Positions 23,001 to 31,001 of a DNA stretch of 64,000 bases are shown one piece after another (positions within the stretch are counted from its first letter, which is position 1; each line of letters opens with the position of its first letter). The stretch is from Burkholderiaceae bacterium (GTDB lineage Bacteria > Pseudomonadota > Gammaproteobacteria > Burkholderiales > Burkholderiaceae_E), in contig JAJTYR010000008.1 of assembly GCA_021463505.1 (NCBI GenBank), forward strand, positions 18,812-82,811, given 5' to 3'. The translations under genes were made by a program, and so were the position numbers. The notes under the pieces were generated by a model. The model was not told the origin of the DNA, searched no databases, and was given only the letters and a program-made list of their open reading frames with translations.

Positions 23001-23850
23001 CGGGCGTGACCGCCACCACTTTCGCACCCTTGTAGCGCACTTCGGTGAAGAAGTGCGCGTCGGGCGTGCGCGTCTGCGGCACGTTCGAACCCCAGGCGAT
23101 CAGGAAGGTGGAGTTGTACCAGTCGGCCGACTCGGGCACGTCGGTCTGCTCGCCCCAGGTTTGCGGGCTCGACGGCGGCAGGTCGCAGTACCAGTCATAG
23201 AAGCTCATGCAGGTGCCGCCGATCAGCGACAGGTAGCGCGACCCGGCCGCGTACGACACCATCGACATCGCCGGAATCGGCGAGAAGCCGACCACGCGGT
23301 CGGGGCCGTGGCGCCTGATCGTGTAGACGTTGGCGGCGGCGATCATCTCGTTGACTTCGTCCCAGTCGGCGCGCACGAAACCGCCCAGGCCGCGCTGGCG
23401 CTGGTAGTCGCGTCGCGTCGCCGCGTTCTCCACGATCGCGGCCCACGCATCGACCGGCGACTTCGCCGTCGCGCGCGCCGCGCGCCAGGCCTTCATCAGG
23501 CGCGCGCGCACCATCGGGTACCTCACGCGGTTGGCGCTGTACAGGTACCAGCTGTAGCTCGCACCGCGCGCGCAGCCACGCGGCTCGTGATTGGGCAGGT
23601 CGGGACGCGTGCGCGGATAGTCGGTCTGCTGCGTCTCCCAGGTGACGATGCCGCCCTTCACGTAGATCTTCCACGAGCACGATCCGGTGCAGTTCGTACC
23701 GTGCGTGGAGCGCACGATCCTGTCGTGCTGCCAGCGGTTGCGGTACGCGTCCTCCCAGGTGCGGTCTTCGCCGGTGGCGACTCCGTGACCGCCGGCAAAC
23801 GCCTCCTTCGGCTGGCTGAAATACGTCAGGCGATCGAGGAAGTGGCTCAT
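20059..23850 (-). CDS. narG: Respiratory nitrate reductase alpha subunit (Mo-bisMGD catalytic)
   Basis: 1263-residue catalytic subunit reducing nitrate to nitrite on the cytoplasmic face. The FS0 cluster ligands His50, Cys54, Cys58 and Cys93 are present (HGTNCTGSC and EPRGCARG). Asp223 in YCDLPPSSPQ is the expected Mo ligand. TWGEQTDVPESADWYNSTF follows as in E. coli NarG. The N-terminus lacks a Tat motif, as is normal for membrane-bound NarG. The ATG at 23850 (MSHFLDRLTYFSQPKE) matches the family start; a GTG ten codons upstream is also in frame. It is 34 bp after narK2 and overlaps narH. Confidence 0.97.
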   Translation of the reverse strand: MSHFLDRLTYFSQPKEAFAGGHGVATGEDRTWEDAYRNRWQHDRIVRSTHGTNCTGSCSWKIYVKGGIVTWETQQTDYPRTRPDLPNHEPRGCARGASYSWYLYSANRVRYPMVRARLMKAWRAARATAKSPVDAWAAIVENAATRRDYQRQRGLGGFVRADWDEVNEMIAAANVYTIRRHGPDRVVGFSPIPAMSMVSYAAGSRYLSLIGGTCMSFYDWYCDLPPSSPQTWGEQTDVPESADWYNSTFLIAWGSNVPQTRTPDAHFFTEVRYKGAKVVAVTPDYAEVSKLADLWLHPKQGTDAALAMAMGHVILKEFYFDRRSAYFDDYARRYTDLPLLVQLREVTLADGTKVLAPDRYLRASDFDGAFGQDNHPEWKTVAFDRSGAVVVPHGSIGFRWGRDGRNDAGKWNLESREARGGAEVKLALSLIDDAAQAHEVVTVGFPYFGGIETPHFQANDQGASVLRRQVPAARLTLVQDGVRREVLAATVFDLLAAHYGVARGLPDGSAADDYDSDRPYTPAWQERITGVPRAQAIAVARQFADNADRTRGRSMVIIGAGMNHWYHSDMNYRGIINMLMLCGCVGQTGGGWAHYVGQEKLRPQTGWTALAFALDWIRPPRQQNSTSFFYAHTDQWRYERLGVEEIVSPLAAPDAARGSMIDYNVRAERMGWLPSAPQLKTNPLQVVRDAQVAGVDPKDYVTRGLKDGSLQLSCEDPDDPANWPRNLFVWRSNLLGSSGKGHEYFLRHLLGTSHGVQGRDLGPDDAKPREVRWHAQAPEGKLDLLVTLDFRMSTTCLYSDVVLPTATWYEKNDLNTSDMHPFIHPLSTAVDPAWQARSDWEIYKGFAKKFSEVCVGHLGAEKEVVLAPMMHDTPGELAQPLEVRDWKRGECELEPGRTAPQIAVVERDYPNTYRRFTALGPLMSRIGNGGKGIAWNTEDEVRALAELNGAVTDPGATQGLPRIVTDIDAAETVMMLAPETNGQVAVKAWEALSKITGREHAHLALHREDEKIRFRDIQAQPRKIISSPTWSGLESEKVSYNAGYTNVHELIPWRTLSGRQQFYQDHAWMREFGEGFASYRPPVDLKAVGVVMGRKPNGNPEIALNFITPHQKWGIHSTYTDNLIMLTLNRGGPVIWLSEDDARSAGIVDNDWVELFNANGAIAARAVVSQRVKPGMVMMYHAQEKTINTPGSEITGARGGIHNSVTRVVLKPTHMIGGYAQYSYGFNYYGTIGTNRDEFVVVRRMAKIDWLDQPAGTTRGEHP

Positions 23851-23884
23851 CGTGGGCTCCCGGGTCCGGTCGAAGTGCACGCGC

Positions 23885-25333
23885 TCAGCACGGCATCTCC
23901 GCGTTCCTGCGCGCGTAGTACCACCACGTCAGGACGATGCACAGCGTGTAGAAGACGGTGAAGATCCACAACGCCGCCTCGGGCCCGCCGGTGGCGGCGA
24001 TCGAGCTGCCGTAGCTCTTCGGGATGAAGAAGCCACCGTAGGCGCCCAGCGCGCCGGCGAATCCCAGCGCTGCGGCACCTTCGGTGTTGCCCTCGCGCAC
24101 CGCGCGCGCGCGCTCGACCTCGTCGTCGGCGCGCAGTTCCGCGAGCTTCTGGTTCAGGAAGATCACCGGGATCATCCGGAACGTCGAGCCGTTGCCGATG
24201 CCGGTGGTCAGGAACAGCAGCAGGAACATCAGGAAGAAGCCGGCGAAGCTGCCGTCGGCCGGCCCGAACGGCAGCGCAAAGCCGCTGCCGCCCCTGGGCA
24301 GGAAGAACAGCACGCCGAGCACCGCCAGCGCCATCACGACGAAGTTCCAGAAGGTGACGCGCGCGCCGCCGAGCTGGTCCGACAGCCAGCCGCCCACCGG
24401 CCGAATCAGCGCCCCCACCAGCGGCCCGAGCCAGGCGAAGGCGAGCGGGTTGACGCCGGGGAACTGGTTGCGGATCAGCAGCGGAAAGCCGGCGGCGAAG
24501 CCGATGAACGAGCCGAACGTGCCCAGGTAGAGCACGCACATCAGCCAGTTGTGCTTGCGCCGGAAGATCGCCGCCTGCGCGGCGAACGACGCCTTCGCGT
24601 CGGCGATGTCGTTCATGAAGAACCACGCCGCGACGGCCGCCACTGCGATCCACGGCACCCAGATGAAGGCCGCGTTCTGCGTCCACACGTGGACCTCGTC
24701 GCCGAACCGGTTGACGACGACCTGCGGGTCGCCACCGAGGACCCCGAGCACACCAACCGCGACCACCAGCGGCGTCAGGAACTGCACCACCGAGACACCG
24801 AGGTTGCCCAGCCCAGCGTTCACGCCCAGCGCCGAGCCCTTGCGTTCCTTCGGGAAGAAGAAGCTGATGTTGGCCATGCTCGAGCTGAAGTTGCCGCCGC
24901 CCAGCCCGCACAGCAGCGCCAGTATCAGCATCGTCGGATACGGAGTGGTCGGGTCCTGCACCGCGATGCCGATGCCGATCGCCGGAATCAGCAGCGACCC
25001 GGTCGAGACCGCGGTCCAGCGCCTGCCCCCGACGAGCGGGATCATGAAGGAGTAGAAGATGCGCAGCGTCGCACCCGAGAGTGCCGGCGCCGCGGCGAGC
25101 CAGAACAGCTGGTTGGTCGAGTACTTGAAGCCGAGCGCGGGCAGGCTCACCGCGACCACGCTCCACAGCTGCCAGACGGCGAACGCCAGGAACAGTGCCG
25201 GCACCGAGATCCACAGGTTGAGCCGGGCGATCGCCTCGCCTTCGCGCGCCCAGAACGCCTTGTCCTCCGGCGTCCAGACGTGCAGCACGCCCCCGGGGCG
25301 CGCGCGCGTGACATCGGCTGCAGTCGCATTCAT
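23885..25333 (-). CDS. narK2: Nitrate/nitrite antiporter, NarK2 type (MFS)
   Basis: 482-residue major facilitator with about 12 membrane segments. The nitrate-signature glycine-rich segments are GLGGGNFSSSMANISFFFPK with KGSALGVNAGLGNLG, and FLTTGIGNGSTFRMIPVIF in the second half; both are NNP-family landmarks. An N-terminal cytoplasmic stretch of about 38 residues precedes the first segment. It lies 26 bp after narK1 and 34 bp before narG. In known K1/K2 pairs this type exchanges nitrite for nitrate. The ATG at 25333 is used. Confidence 0.92.
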   Translation of the reverse strand: MNATAADVTRARPGGVLHVWTPEDKAFWAREGEAIARLNLWISVPALFLAFAVWQLWSVVAVSLPALGFKYSTNQLFWLAAAPALSGATLRIFYSFMIPLVGGRRWTAVSTGSLLIPAIGIGIAVQDPTTPYPTMLILALLCGLGGGNFSSSMANISFFFPKERKGSALGVNAGLGNLGVSVVQFLTPLVVAVGVLGVLGGDPQVVVNRFGDEVHVWTQNAAFIWVPWIAVAAVAAWFFMNDIADAKASFAAQAAIFRRKHNWLMCVLYLGTFGSFIGFAAGFPLLIRNQFPGVNPLAFAWLGPLVGALIRPVGGWLSDQLGGARVTFWNFVVMALAVLGVLFFLPRGGSGFALPFGPADGSFAGFFLMFLLLFLTTGIGNGSTFRMIPVIFLNQKLAELRADDEVERARAVREGNTEGAAALGFAGALGAYGGFFIPKSYGSSIAATGGPEAALWIFTVFYTLCIVLTWWYYARRNAEMPC

Positions 25334-25359
25334 CGCGGGGAACCTCCGTCGCGCAGCCG

Positions 25360-26637
25360 TCAGGCGTGCGCTGCTTCGACCGCGTGATGCGGCCCCATCA
25401 CTTCGGTGCGCCGCACCTCGGTGAAATACATCCAGATCAGCGAGACCCAGACCACGCCGTACATCAGCATGAAGGCGCTCGAGCGAATGCCGGTCAGGTC
25501 GAGCAGCACGCCGAACATGATCGGCAGCACGAAACCACCGAGCCCGCCAGCCAGCCCGACGATGCCCGAGATCGTGCCGATGTTCTGCGGATACTCGTCG
25601 CTGATGTACTTGAACACGCTCGCCTTGCCGAAGGCCCAGGCGACGCCGAGCACGAACATCAGCAGAGTGAACGCGTAGACGTTCAGCCCGATCGTGAAGC
25701 TGCGCGTGCCCTCGACGGTGGCCACGGTGAACTGCGTCTGCGGGTAGCTGAGCAGGAACAGGCAGATCCAGCTCACCCACATCACCCACCAGGTGACGCT
25801 GTGCGCGCCGTAACGGTCCGACAGCCACCCGCCAATCGCGCGCAGCACGCCGCCTGGCAGCGAGAAACAGGCGGCGAGCAGCGCCGCCACGCGGATGTCC
25901 AGCCCGTATTCGCCGACGTAGTACTGCACCATCCAGAGGCTCAGGGCGACGTAGCCGCCGAAGACGATGCTGTAGTACTGGCAGTACTTCAGCACGCGCG
26001 GGTCCTTCAATGCGGCGAGCTGGTCGACGAAGCGCACGTGGCTGGGCACGCAGTGCGCCGGATCGCTGTGGCTGAGCAGCCAGAACAGCACCACGGTGCC
26101 CAGCATCATCGCCGCGTAGACATGCGGCACCATCGTCCAGCCGAAGGCCACCACCAGCGCCGGGGCGATGAACTTGTTGACCGCCGCACCCGAGTTGCCG
26201 GCGCCGTAGACGCCCATCGCGAAACCCTGGTGCTGGCGGGGGAACCAGCGTGCGACGTAAGGCGTGCCCACCGAGAACGAGCCGCCGGCCAGGCCGACGA
26301 ACAACCCGATGACGATGAAGTGCCAGAATTGCGTGGCCCAGGCCATCATCCAGATCGCCGGAACCGTCGCCGCCATCAGCAGCGTCATCACGATGCGACC
26401 GCCGTAGCGATCGGTCCAGATGCCCAGCGGCACCCGCACCAGCGAACCGGTGAGCACCGGCGTCGCGGTGAGCAGGCCGAACTCGGTGGCATTGAGGTTC
26501 AGCGCCTTGCGGATCGGAATCCCGATCACGCCGAACATCATCCAGACCATGAAACAGACCGTGAAGGCAAAGGTGCTGGCGATCAGCACCGAGAACGCCT
26601 GCCGCGCGCGCGGCCCTTCGAGTGCGGTGGACGTCAT
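25360..26637 (-). CDS. narK1: Nitrate transporter, NarK1 type (MFS)
   Basis: 425-residue major facilitator, about 12 segments, shorter than NarK2 and starting almost at the membrane. The first nitrate signature is GLAGGSFSVGTPYVARWFP with QGFAMGVYGAGNSG; the second is KYISDEYPQNIGTISGIVG with LAGGLGGF. This subtype is thought to be a nitrate/proton symporter that starts uptake before nitrite accumulates. The ATG at 26637 follows CATGGAGAACC, giving GGAG as ribosome site. It is the first gene of the nar structural operon; the 172-bp gap to narL holds the probable promoter. Confidence 0.92.
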   Translation of the reverse strand: MTSTALEGPRARQAFSVLIASTFAFTVCFMVWMMFGVIGIPIRKALNLNATEFGLLTATPVLTGSLVRVPLGIWTDRYGGRIVMTLLMAATVPAIWMMAWATQFWHFIVIGLFVGLAGGSFSVGTPYVARWFPRQHQGFAMGVYGAGNSGAAVNKFIAPALVVAFGWTMVPHVYAAMMLGTVVLFWLLSHSDPAHCVPSHVRFVDQLAALKDPRVLKYCQYYSIVFGGYVALSLWMVQYYVGEYGLDIRVAALLAACFSLPGGVLRAIGGWLSDRYGAHSVTWWVMWVSWICLFLLSYPQTQFTVATVEGTRSFTIGLNVYAFTLLMFVLGVAWAFGKASVFKYISDEYPQNIGTISGIVGLAGGLGGFVLPIMFGVLLDLTGIRSSAFMLMYGVVWVSLIWMYFTEVRRTEVMGPHHAVEAAHA

Positions 26638-26751
26638 GACCGGTTCTCCATGACGGCACTGTAGGCAGCGCAGCCCCGGGTGAACATCCTCCGGCAAGGC
26701 AGGTGCGCGCGCTCCGAAGGAACGATACGCAGCCGCCTTTCATCGACCGGA

Positions 26752-26763
26752 AGGAGTACTCCC
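26752..26763. promoter_or_regulatory. NarL-like heptamer palindrome upstream of narK1
   Basis: The sequence AGGAGTACTCCC contains AGGAGTA (26752-26758), which fits the NarL half-site read on the minus strand as TACTCCT. Overlapping it on the plus strand is TACTCCC (26757-26763), one base off. GGAGTACTCC at 26753-26762 is a perfect palindrome. It lies about 115 bp upstream of the narK1 start. A minus-strand -10-like TATCGT at 26722-26727 would put the palindrome near -42, a class II activator position. The site is seen; NarL binding is inferred from the adjacent narL and from E. coli half-sites. No clear FNR box was found. Confidence 0.45.
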
Positions 26764-26809
26764 CGCGCTGCGGCGGGCGCCGGGCCGGCAACGGCGCACC
26801 GGCGGCAGA

Positions 26810-27490
26810 TCAGGCGGGACCGCGTCCGGTGAGGTAAACGGCCGCCTGCACGCGCGAGCTCAACCCGAGCTTGCGCAGGATGTGCTGCACGTGGACCTTG
26901 ACCGTGGTCTCGGCGATGTCGAGCGCGCGCGCGATCGTCTTGTTGCTCGCCCCGCGCGCAATGTGTTCGAGGATCTGGCGCTCACGTGGCGAAAGGCTTG
27001 CCAGCAGATCGTCCGGCAACCGGCTGCCGCGAGGCGCTGCGCCGCGCGCCTCGCCAGGCGCAGCCACCCGCAGCGCCCGCACCAGCTTGCCGGTCATCTC
27101 CGGACTGACCACCGATTCGCCGCGCATCGTGCCGCGGATCGCCTGCGCCAGCCTCTCGCCGTCGATCGTCTTCAGCACGTAGCCCTGCGCGCCCGCGCGC
27201 AACGCGGCCGTCAGGTCCGCCTCGTCCTCGCTGACCGTGAGCATCAGCACTTTCGCCGTGGGTGCCGCCTCCCGCAGCCCTGCGAGCGCGGCGATACCGG
27301 TGACGCCGGGCAGGTGATTGTCGAGCAGGATGACGTCGGGTCCCAGTTCGCGCGCGCGGCGCAGCGCCTCGCCGGCGTCCGCCGCCTCGCCGGCCACGAC
27401 GAGGTCGGGTTCGGTGGCGAGCAGCGCGATCAGGCCGCGACGAAACAGCGTGTGGTCATCGACGACCAGCAGGCGGATCGGCGCGCTCAT
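26810..27490 (-). CDS. narL: Nitrate/nitrite response regulator NarL
   Basis: 226 residues: receiver domain at 1-125 with acidic pair Asp11/Asp12, phosphorylated Asp57 in DVILLDNHLPG, the conserved Thr in MLTVSED and the Lys in YVLKTIDG. A LuxR-type helix-turn-helix follows at about 160-220 (LSPRERQILEHIARGASNKTIA, recognition helix ETTVKVHVQHILRKLG). KVHVQ is shared with E. coli NarL. It is transcribed after narX with a 34-bp gap, and the target operon follows directly. Confidence 0.93.
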   Translation of the reverse strand: MSAPIRLLVVDDHTLFRRGLIALLATEPDLVVAGEAADAGEALRRARELGPDVILLDNHLPGVTGIAALAGLREAAPTAKVLMLTVSEDEADLTAALRAGAQGYVLKTIDGERLAQAIRGTMRGESVVSPEMTGKLVRALRVAAPGEARGAAPRGSRLPDDLLASLSPRERQILEHIARGASNKTIARALDIAETTVKVHVQHILRKLGLSSRVQAAVYLTGRGPA

Positions 27491-27524
27491 GCCGGTCCTC
27501 CACGGCACCCCTCGGCCACATCCA

Positions 27525-29426
27525 TCAGGCGGCCTCGCCGAGCGCCGTGGCGCGCAGTTGCGGGGGCAGCGTGAGCACCACGCGGGAGCCTGCGCCGGGC
27601 GCCGACTCGATCGACACCTGCGCGCCGATCCGCTGTGCGCGCTCGCGCATGATGCGCAGGCCCACCCGCGTCTCGACGCAGTCCGCGGCCGCCACGTCGA
27701 ATCCGGCCCCGTCGTCACGCACCTCGAAGCGCCAGCACGGCGACTGCTGCACGTCCAGCCACACCCTGGTGGCCCCGGCGTGCTTGCGCACGTTCGACAG
27801 CGCTTCCTGCAATACGTGCAGCACCTGCACCTGCACCGCCGGATCGAGCGGTAGCCCGTGACCTTCGACGCTCAGCTGTACGCGCAAGCCGGTCTGGTGC
27901 TCGAACTTCGACAACGTGGTGCGCAGCGCCGGTTCGATGTCTTCGTCACGGGTGCGCGTGCGGAAGTGCACCAGCAGTTCGCGCACGTCGCTGTAGCTCT
28001 CGCGCACGCCGGCGTCGAGTTCGCCGATGATCCGGCCCACCGCGGCAGCGTCGCTGCGCGCTACCGCGTCGCGCAGCAATCCCACCTGGATCTTCAGGAA
28101 GGCGAGCGACTGCGCGATCGAGTCGTGCAGTTCCTGCGCCAGCAGGCCGCGTTCCTGGGCAACCGCCGCCTCGACGTCGAGTGCTGCCGCACGCAGGCCT
28201 TCCATCGCGGTCGCAAGGTGGCTGGCCAGCGCCTCGAGCAGCGAGCGGTCCTCGTCGCCGATCGCTGCCTCGCCGTAGTAGAACAGATCGACTTCGCCGA
28301 GCACCCGCTGGTGCAGCGCGATCGGCACCGAGACCAGCGTCCGGTAGCCGGCGGCCACGCAGTGATCGAAACCCATGTCCGGATGCGCACGGATCGCGAT
28401 CACGCGCACGCCCGAGTGCGGCTGCAGCCGTCCGCAGTGACAGGTGCCGGCATCCACGCATTGCTCGTTGCGCGCCATCGCCTCGGGCAGGCTGTCGCCG
28501 GCCAGCATCAGGAAGCGCCGGTTGCCTTCGTCGGACCAGCGGATCATCGCTGCGTCCGCACGCGCGATTTCGCGCACCCTGCGCACGAAACCCCGTGCCA
28601 GCTCGTCGAGCGATCCGGCGGCGCCGACGAGCGCGCTGGCGTCGTAGAGCGCCGCCAGCCGCTGGCTCTTCTGCTCCAGGCCGGCGGTCTTCTCGCGCAC
28701 CTTGTCTTCCAGGTCGTGGTAGAGCGCCTGAAGCTTCGCCGTCATCCGGTTGAAGCCGTCGCCCAGTTGCCCGAATTCGTCGTTCGAAGTCACCGCGACG
28801 CGCGCATCGAGCTCGCCCTGCTCCACCCTCGCCAGCCCACGCTGCAATTGCGCCACCGGATCGACGACGAAGATGTAGCCTGCATAGAGCAGCGCCACCA
28901 CGGTGCCGATGGCCAGCGCCAGCATCGCGAACTGCACCGCGTTCAGGATCGCGGTCGAACGCGACATCTGCGCCTCGATCGAGGCCACGAAATCGTCGAT
29001 CGCCGACACGAACGTATCGACGCTCGACAGCGGCACCCGGGCCGGGTCGGAGAGCCAGCCCGCACGCAGCGCCTGCCATTCGGCGCGCACTTCGGCGAAG
29101 TGCTCGCGCGTCGCCTCGGTCAGGGGAATGAACAGCGGCCGCGCCGGATCGCCGCTGCCCAGCGTCGCCACGCTTGCATCGAAGACCGTGATGCGACGCA
29201 CGACTTCGTCGTGCGTTCCGGTGCGCGCCTCGAGCGCCAGCCGGTAGGCCTGCATGCGCATGCGTCCCGCCTCGTTGACGGCCGCGGCGCCGCCTTCCAG
29301 GTGCCAGGTCATCCAGAGAGTGAGGCCGATCGCCGCCAGCGCCAGTGACAGCAGCGAAAAAGCGATGACCAGCAGCTTGACCGCCAGCGGCCACTTGGAG
29401 GCGCGCACGTTGCCCTGCTGCGTCAT
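27525..29426 (-). CDS. narX: Nitrate/nitrite sensor histidine kinase NarX
   Basis: 633 residues. Order: transmembrane helix at 17-39; periplasmic sensor with the nitrate-binding P-box at 50-63 (VNEAGRMRMQAYRL); second helix near 170-190; HAMP domain (DPVAQLQRGLARVEQGELD); central GAF-like region with a Cys cluster including CHCG, as in E. coli NarX; HisKA_3 dimerisation domain with phospho-His434 in LAQELHDSIAQSL; HATPase with N-box EALSNVRKHA and G-box DDGAGFD. All parts of a working sensor are present. Start ATG at 29426. It diverges from gcdH. Confidence 0.94.
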   Translation of the reverse strand: MTQQGNVRASKWPLAVKLLVIAFSLLSLALAAIGLTLWMTWHLEGGAAAVNEAGRMRMQAYRLALEARTGTHDEVVRRITVFDASVATLGSGDPARPLFIPLTEATREHFAEVRAEWQALRAGWLSDPARVPLSSVDTFVSAIDDFVASIEAQMSRSTAILNAVQFAMLALAIGTVVALLYAGYIFVVDPVAQLQRGLARVEQGELDARVAVTSNDEFGQLGDGFNRMTAKLQALYHDLEDKVREKTAGLEQKSQRLAALYDASALVGAAGSLDELARGFVRRVREIARADAAMIRWSDEGNRRFLMLAGDSLPEAMARNEQCVDAGTCHCGRLQPHSGVRVIAIRAHPDMGFDHCVAAGYRTLVSVPIALHQRVLGEVDLFYYGEAAIGDEDRSLLEALASHLATAMEGLRAAALDVEAAVAQERGLLAQELHDSIAQSLAFLKIQVGLLRDAVARSDAAAVGRIIGELDAGVRESYSDVRELLVHFRTRTRDEDIEPALRTTLSKFEHQTGLRVQLSVEGHGLPLDPAVQVQVLHVLQEALSNVRKHAGATRVWLDVQQSPCWRFEVRDDGAGFDVAAADCVETRVGLRIMRERAQRIGAQVSIESAPGAGSRVVLTLPPQLRATALGEAA

Positions 29427-29760
29427 TGCCGTCGGCCGCACACCGCTGCTGCAGCGCGCCCGACGGCGCCTGCCGGATCCGTCCGCAGCCGCCGATGCGC
29501 CGGCGCGGCGCCCGCGTCGAGCACGGCCGCGGCATCGGGCGCGCGTTCGCAGATTTCGATCATCGACATCGCGGTGCCTGGTGCTCGCCGCCGGGAGCGA
29601 CGTCGGGCCGATCCCGTGTCGCCGGCAACGAACCGGGATGGTACCGCGCCCCCGCGGTTCGCCCGCAGCGTGTTTGTGCGGCGCAGGAGGCCACGTTACG
29701 ATAGCGACCGACCCGGTAACTGCCCCGTGCAGCCCCGTGCAGGATTGACAGGAGAGATCG
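29427..29760. other. 334-bp intergenic region between narX and gcdH
   Basis: No gene is supported here. On the plus strand a -10-like TACGAT (29697-29702) lies upstream of gcdH with only a poor -35 candidate. Two adjacent copies of CCCCGTGCAG (29723-29742) follow, then AGGAGAG as the gcdH ribosome site (29750-29756). The narX side (29427-29600) is GC-rich with no clear sigma-70 hexamers or FNR box. Divergent promoters for both genes are expected here by position. Confidence 0.5.
29723..29742 (+). promoter_or_regulatory. Tandem 10-bp repeat with TGCA-N6-TGCA upstream of gcdH
   Basis: CCCCGTGCAG occurs twice back to back with no spacer. This puts two TGCA cores exactly 10 bp apart (29728-29731 and 29738-29741), one helical turn. 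The repeat ends 18 bp before the gcdH ATG. TGCA cores are the operator element reported for the BzdR/BoxR benzoate regulators, and a boxR-like gene lies 3 kb away in this window. The repeat is directly visible; BoxR binding is an inference. Confidence 0.4.
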
Positions 29761-30948
29761 ATGAAGGCCGCGTTCAAGTGGGACGACCCGCTGCTGCTCG
29801 ATGCGCAGCTCACCGAAGACGAGCGCATGGTGCGCGAAGCTGCGATGGCCTACTGCCAGGACAAGCTGGCCCCGCGCGTTCTCGAGGCTTTCCGCCACGA
29901 AAAGACCGATCCCGCGATCTTTCGCGAGATGGGTGAACTCGGGTTACTCGGTCCGACCATCCCGGCCGAGTACGGCGGGCCGGGTCTGAGCTACGTCGCC
30001 TACGGACTGATCGCGCGCGAAATCGAGCGCGTCGATTCGGGCTATCGCTCGATGGCGAGCGTGCAGAGCTCGCTGGTGATGGTGCCGATCCACGAATTCG
30101 GCACCGAAGCGCAGAAGCGCAGGTATCTGCCGAAGCTTGCCAGCGGCGAATGGATCGGCTGCTTCGGGCTCACCGAACCGAACCACGGTTCCGATCCGGG
30201 GTCGATGGAAGCACGGGCGAAACGTGTCGACGGTGGTTACCTGCTCACCGGCAACAAGATGTGGATCACCAATTCGCCGATCTCCGACGTGTTCGTCGTC
30301 TGGGCCAAGTGCGTCGGCGGTGACCACCACGGGCGCATCCGGGGCTTCATCCTCGAAAAGGGCGCGAAGGGGCTGTCGGCGCCGCCGATCCACGGCAAGG
30401 TCGGCCTGCGCGCGTCGGTCACCGGCGAAGTCGTGATGGACCAGGTGTTCGTGCCCGACGAGCAGATGATGCCCGGCGTCGAAGGCCTGAAGGGCCCGTT
30501 CACCTGCCTGAACAGCGCGCGCTACGGCATCGCCTGGGGCGCACTCGGCGCCGCCGAAGACTGCTGGCACCGCGCGCGCCAGTACGTGCTCGATCGCAGG
30601 CAGTTCGGCCGCCCGCTGGCCGCCAACCAGCTGATCCAGAAGAAGCTCGCCGACATGCAGACCGAGATCACGCTCGGGCTGCAGGGCTGCCTGCGCCTGG
30701 GCCGCATGAAGGACGAAGGCACGGCCGCGGTGGAGATCACGTCGATTCTGAAGCGCAACTCGTGCGGCAAGTCGCTCGGGATCGCGCGCCTGGCGCGCGA
30801 CATGATGGGCGGCAACGGCATCTCCGACGAGTTCGGCGTGGCGCGCCACCTGGTGAACCTCGAGGTGGTCAACACCTACGAGGGCACGCACGACATCCAC
30901 GCGCTGATCCTCGGACGCGCGCAGACGGGCATCCAGGCGTTCTCCTGA
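29761..30948 (+). CDS. gcdH: Glutaryl-CoA dehydrogenase (acyl-CoA dehydrogenase family)
   Basis: 395-residue FAD enzyme that dehydrogenates and decarboxylates glutaryl-CoA to crotonyl-CoA, a step in lysine/tryptophan breakdown and in anaerobic benzoyl-CoA degradation. Motifs: [10 protein letters not shown], the FAD/substrate segment [34 protein letters not shown], and catalytic Glu374 in [20 protein letters not shown], which is the GcdH-specific form of the C-terminus. The AGGAGAG site precedes ATG 29761. It faces a benzoate-CoA ligase/MaoC unit transcribed towards it, which suggests an aromatic-acid role. Confidence 0.93.
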   Translation: MKAAFKWDDPLLLDAQLTEDERMVREAAMAYCQDKLAPRVLEAFRHEKTDPAIFREMGELGLLGPTIPAEYGGPGLSYVAYGLIAREIERVDSGYRSMASVQSSLVMVPIHEFGTEAQKRRYLPKLASGEWIGCFGLTEPNHGSDPGSMEARAKRVDGGYLLTGNKMWITNSPISDVFVVWAKCVGGDHHGRIRGFILEKGAKGLSAPPIHGKVGLRASVTGEVVMDQVFVPDEQMMPGVEGLKGPFTCLNSARYGIAWGALGAAEDCWHRARQYVLDRRQFGRPLAANQLIQKKLADMQTEITLGLQGCLRLGRMKDEGTAAVEITSILKRNSCGKSLGIARLARDMMGGNGISDEFGVARHLVNLEVVNTYEGTHDIHALILGRAQTGIQAFS

Positions 30949-31001
30949 TCGACTGCGTCGCGCGGCGCGCTGGGTGCAGGGCTCGCAGCCTTTGCCACCC
31001 T

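Noticed and set aside
20065..23961. Plus-strand open frame of about 1300 codons opposite narG
   Set aside because: It is the mirror of narG codons (Arg/Val/His-rich, no motifs), while narG has all its ligands on the minus strand.
26638..26809. FNR/Anr/Dnr box upstream of narK1
   Set aside because: No match to the TTGAT-N4-ATCAA pattern was seen on either strand, so none is annotated even though such a site would be expected.
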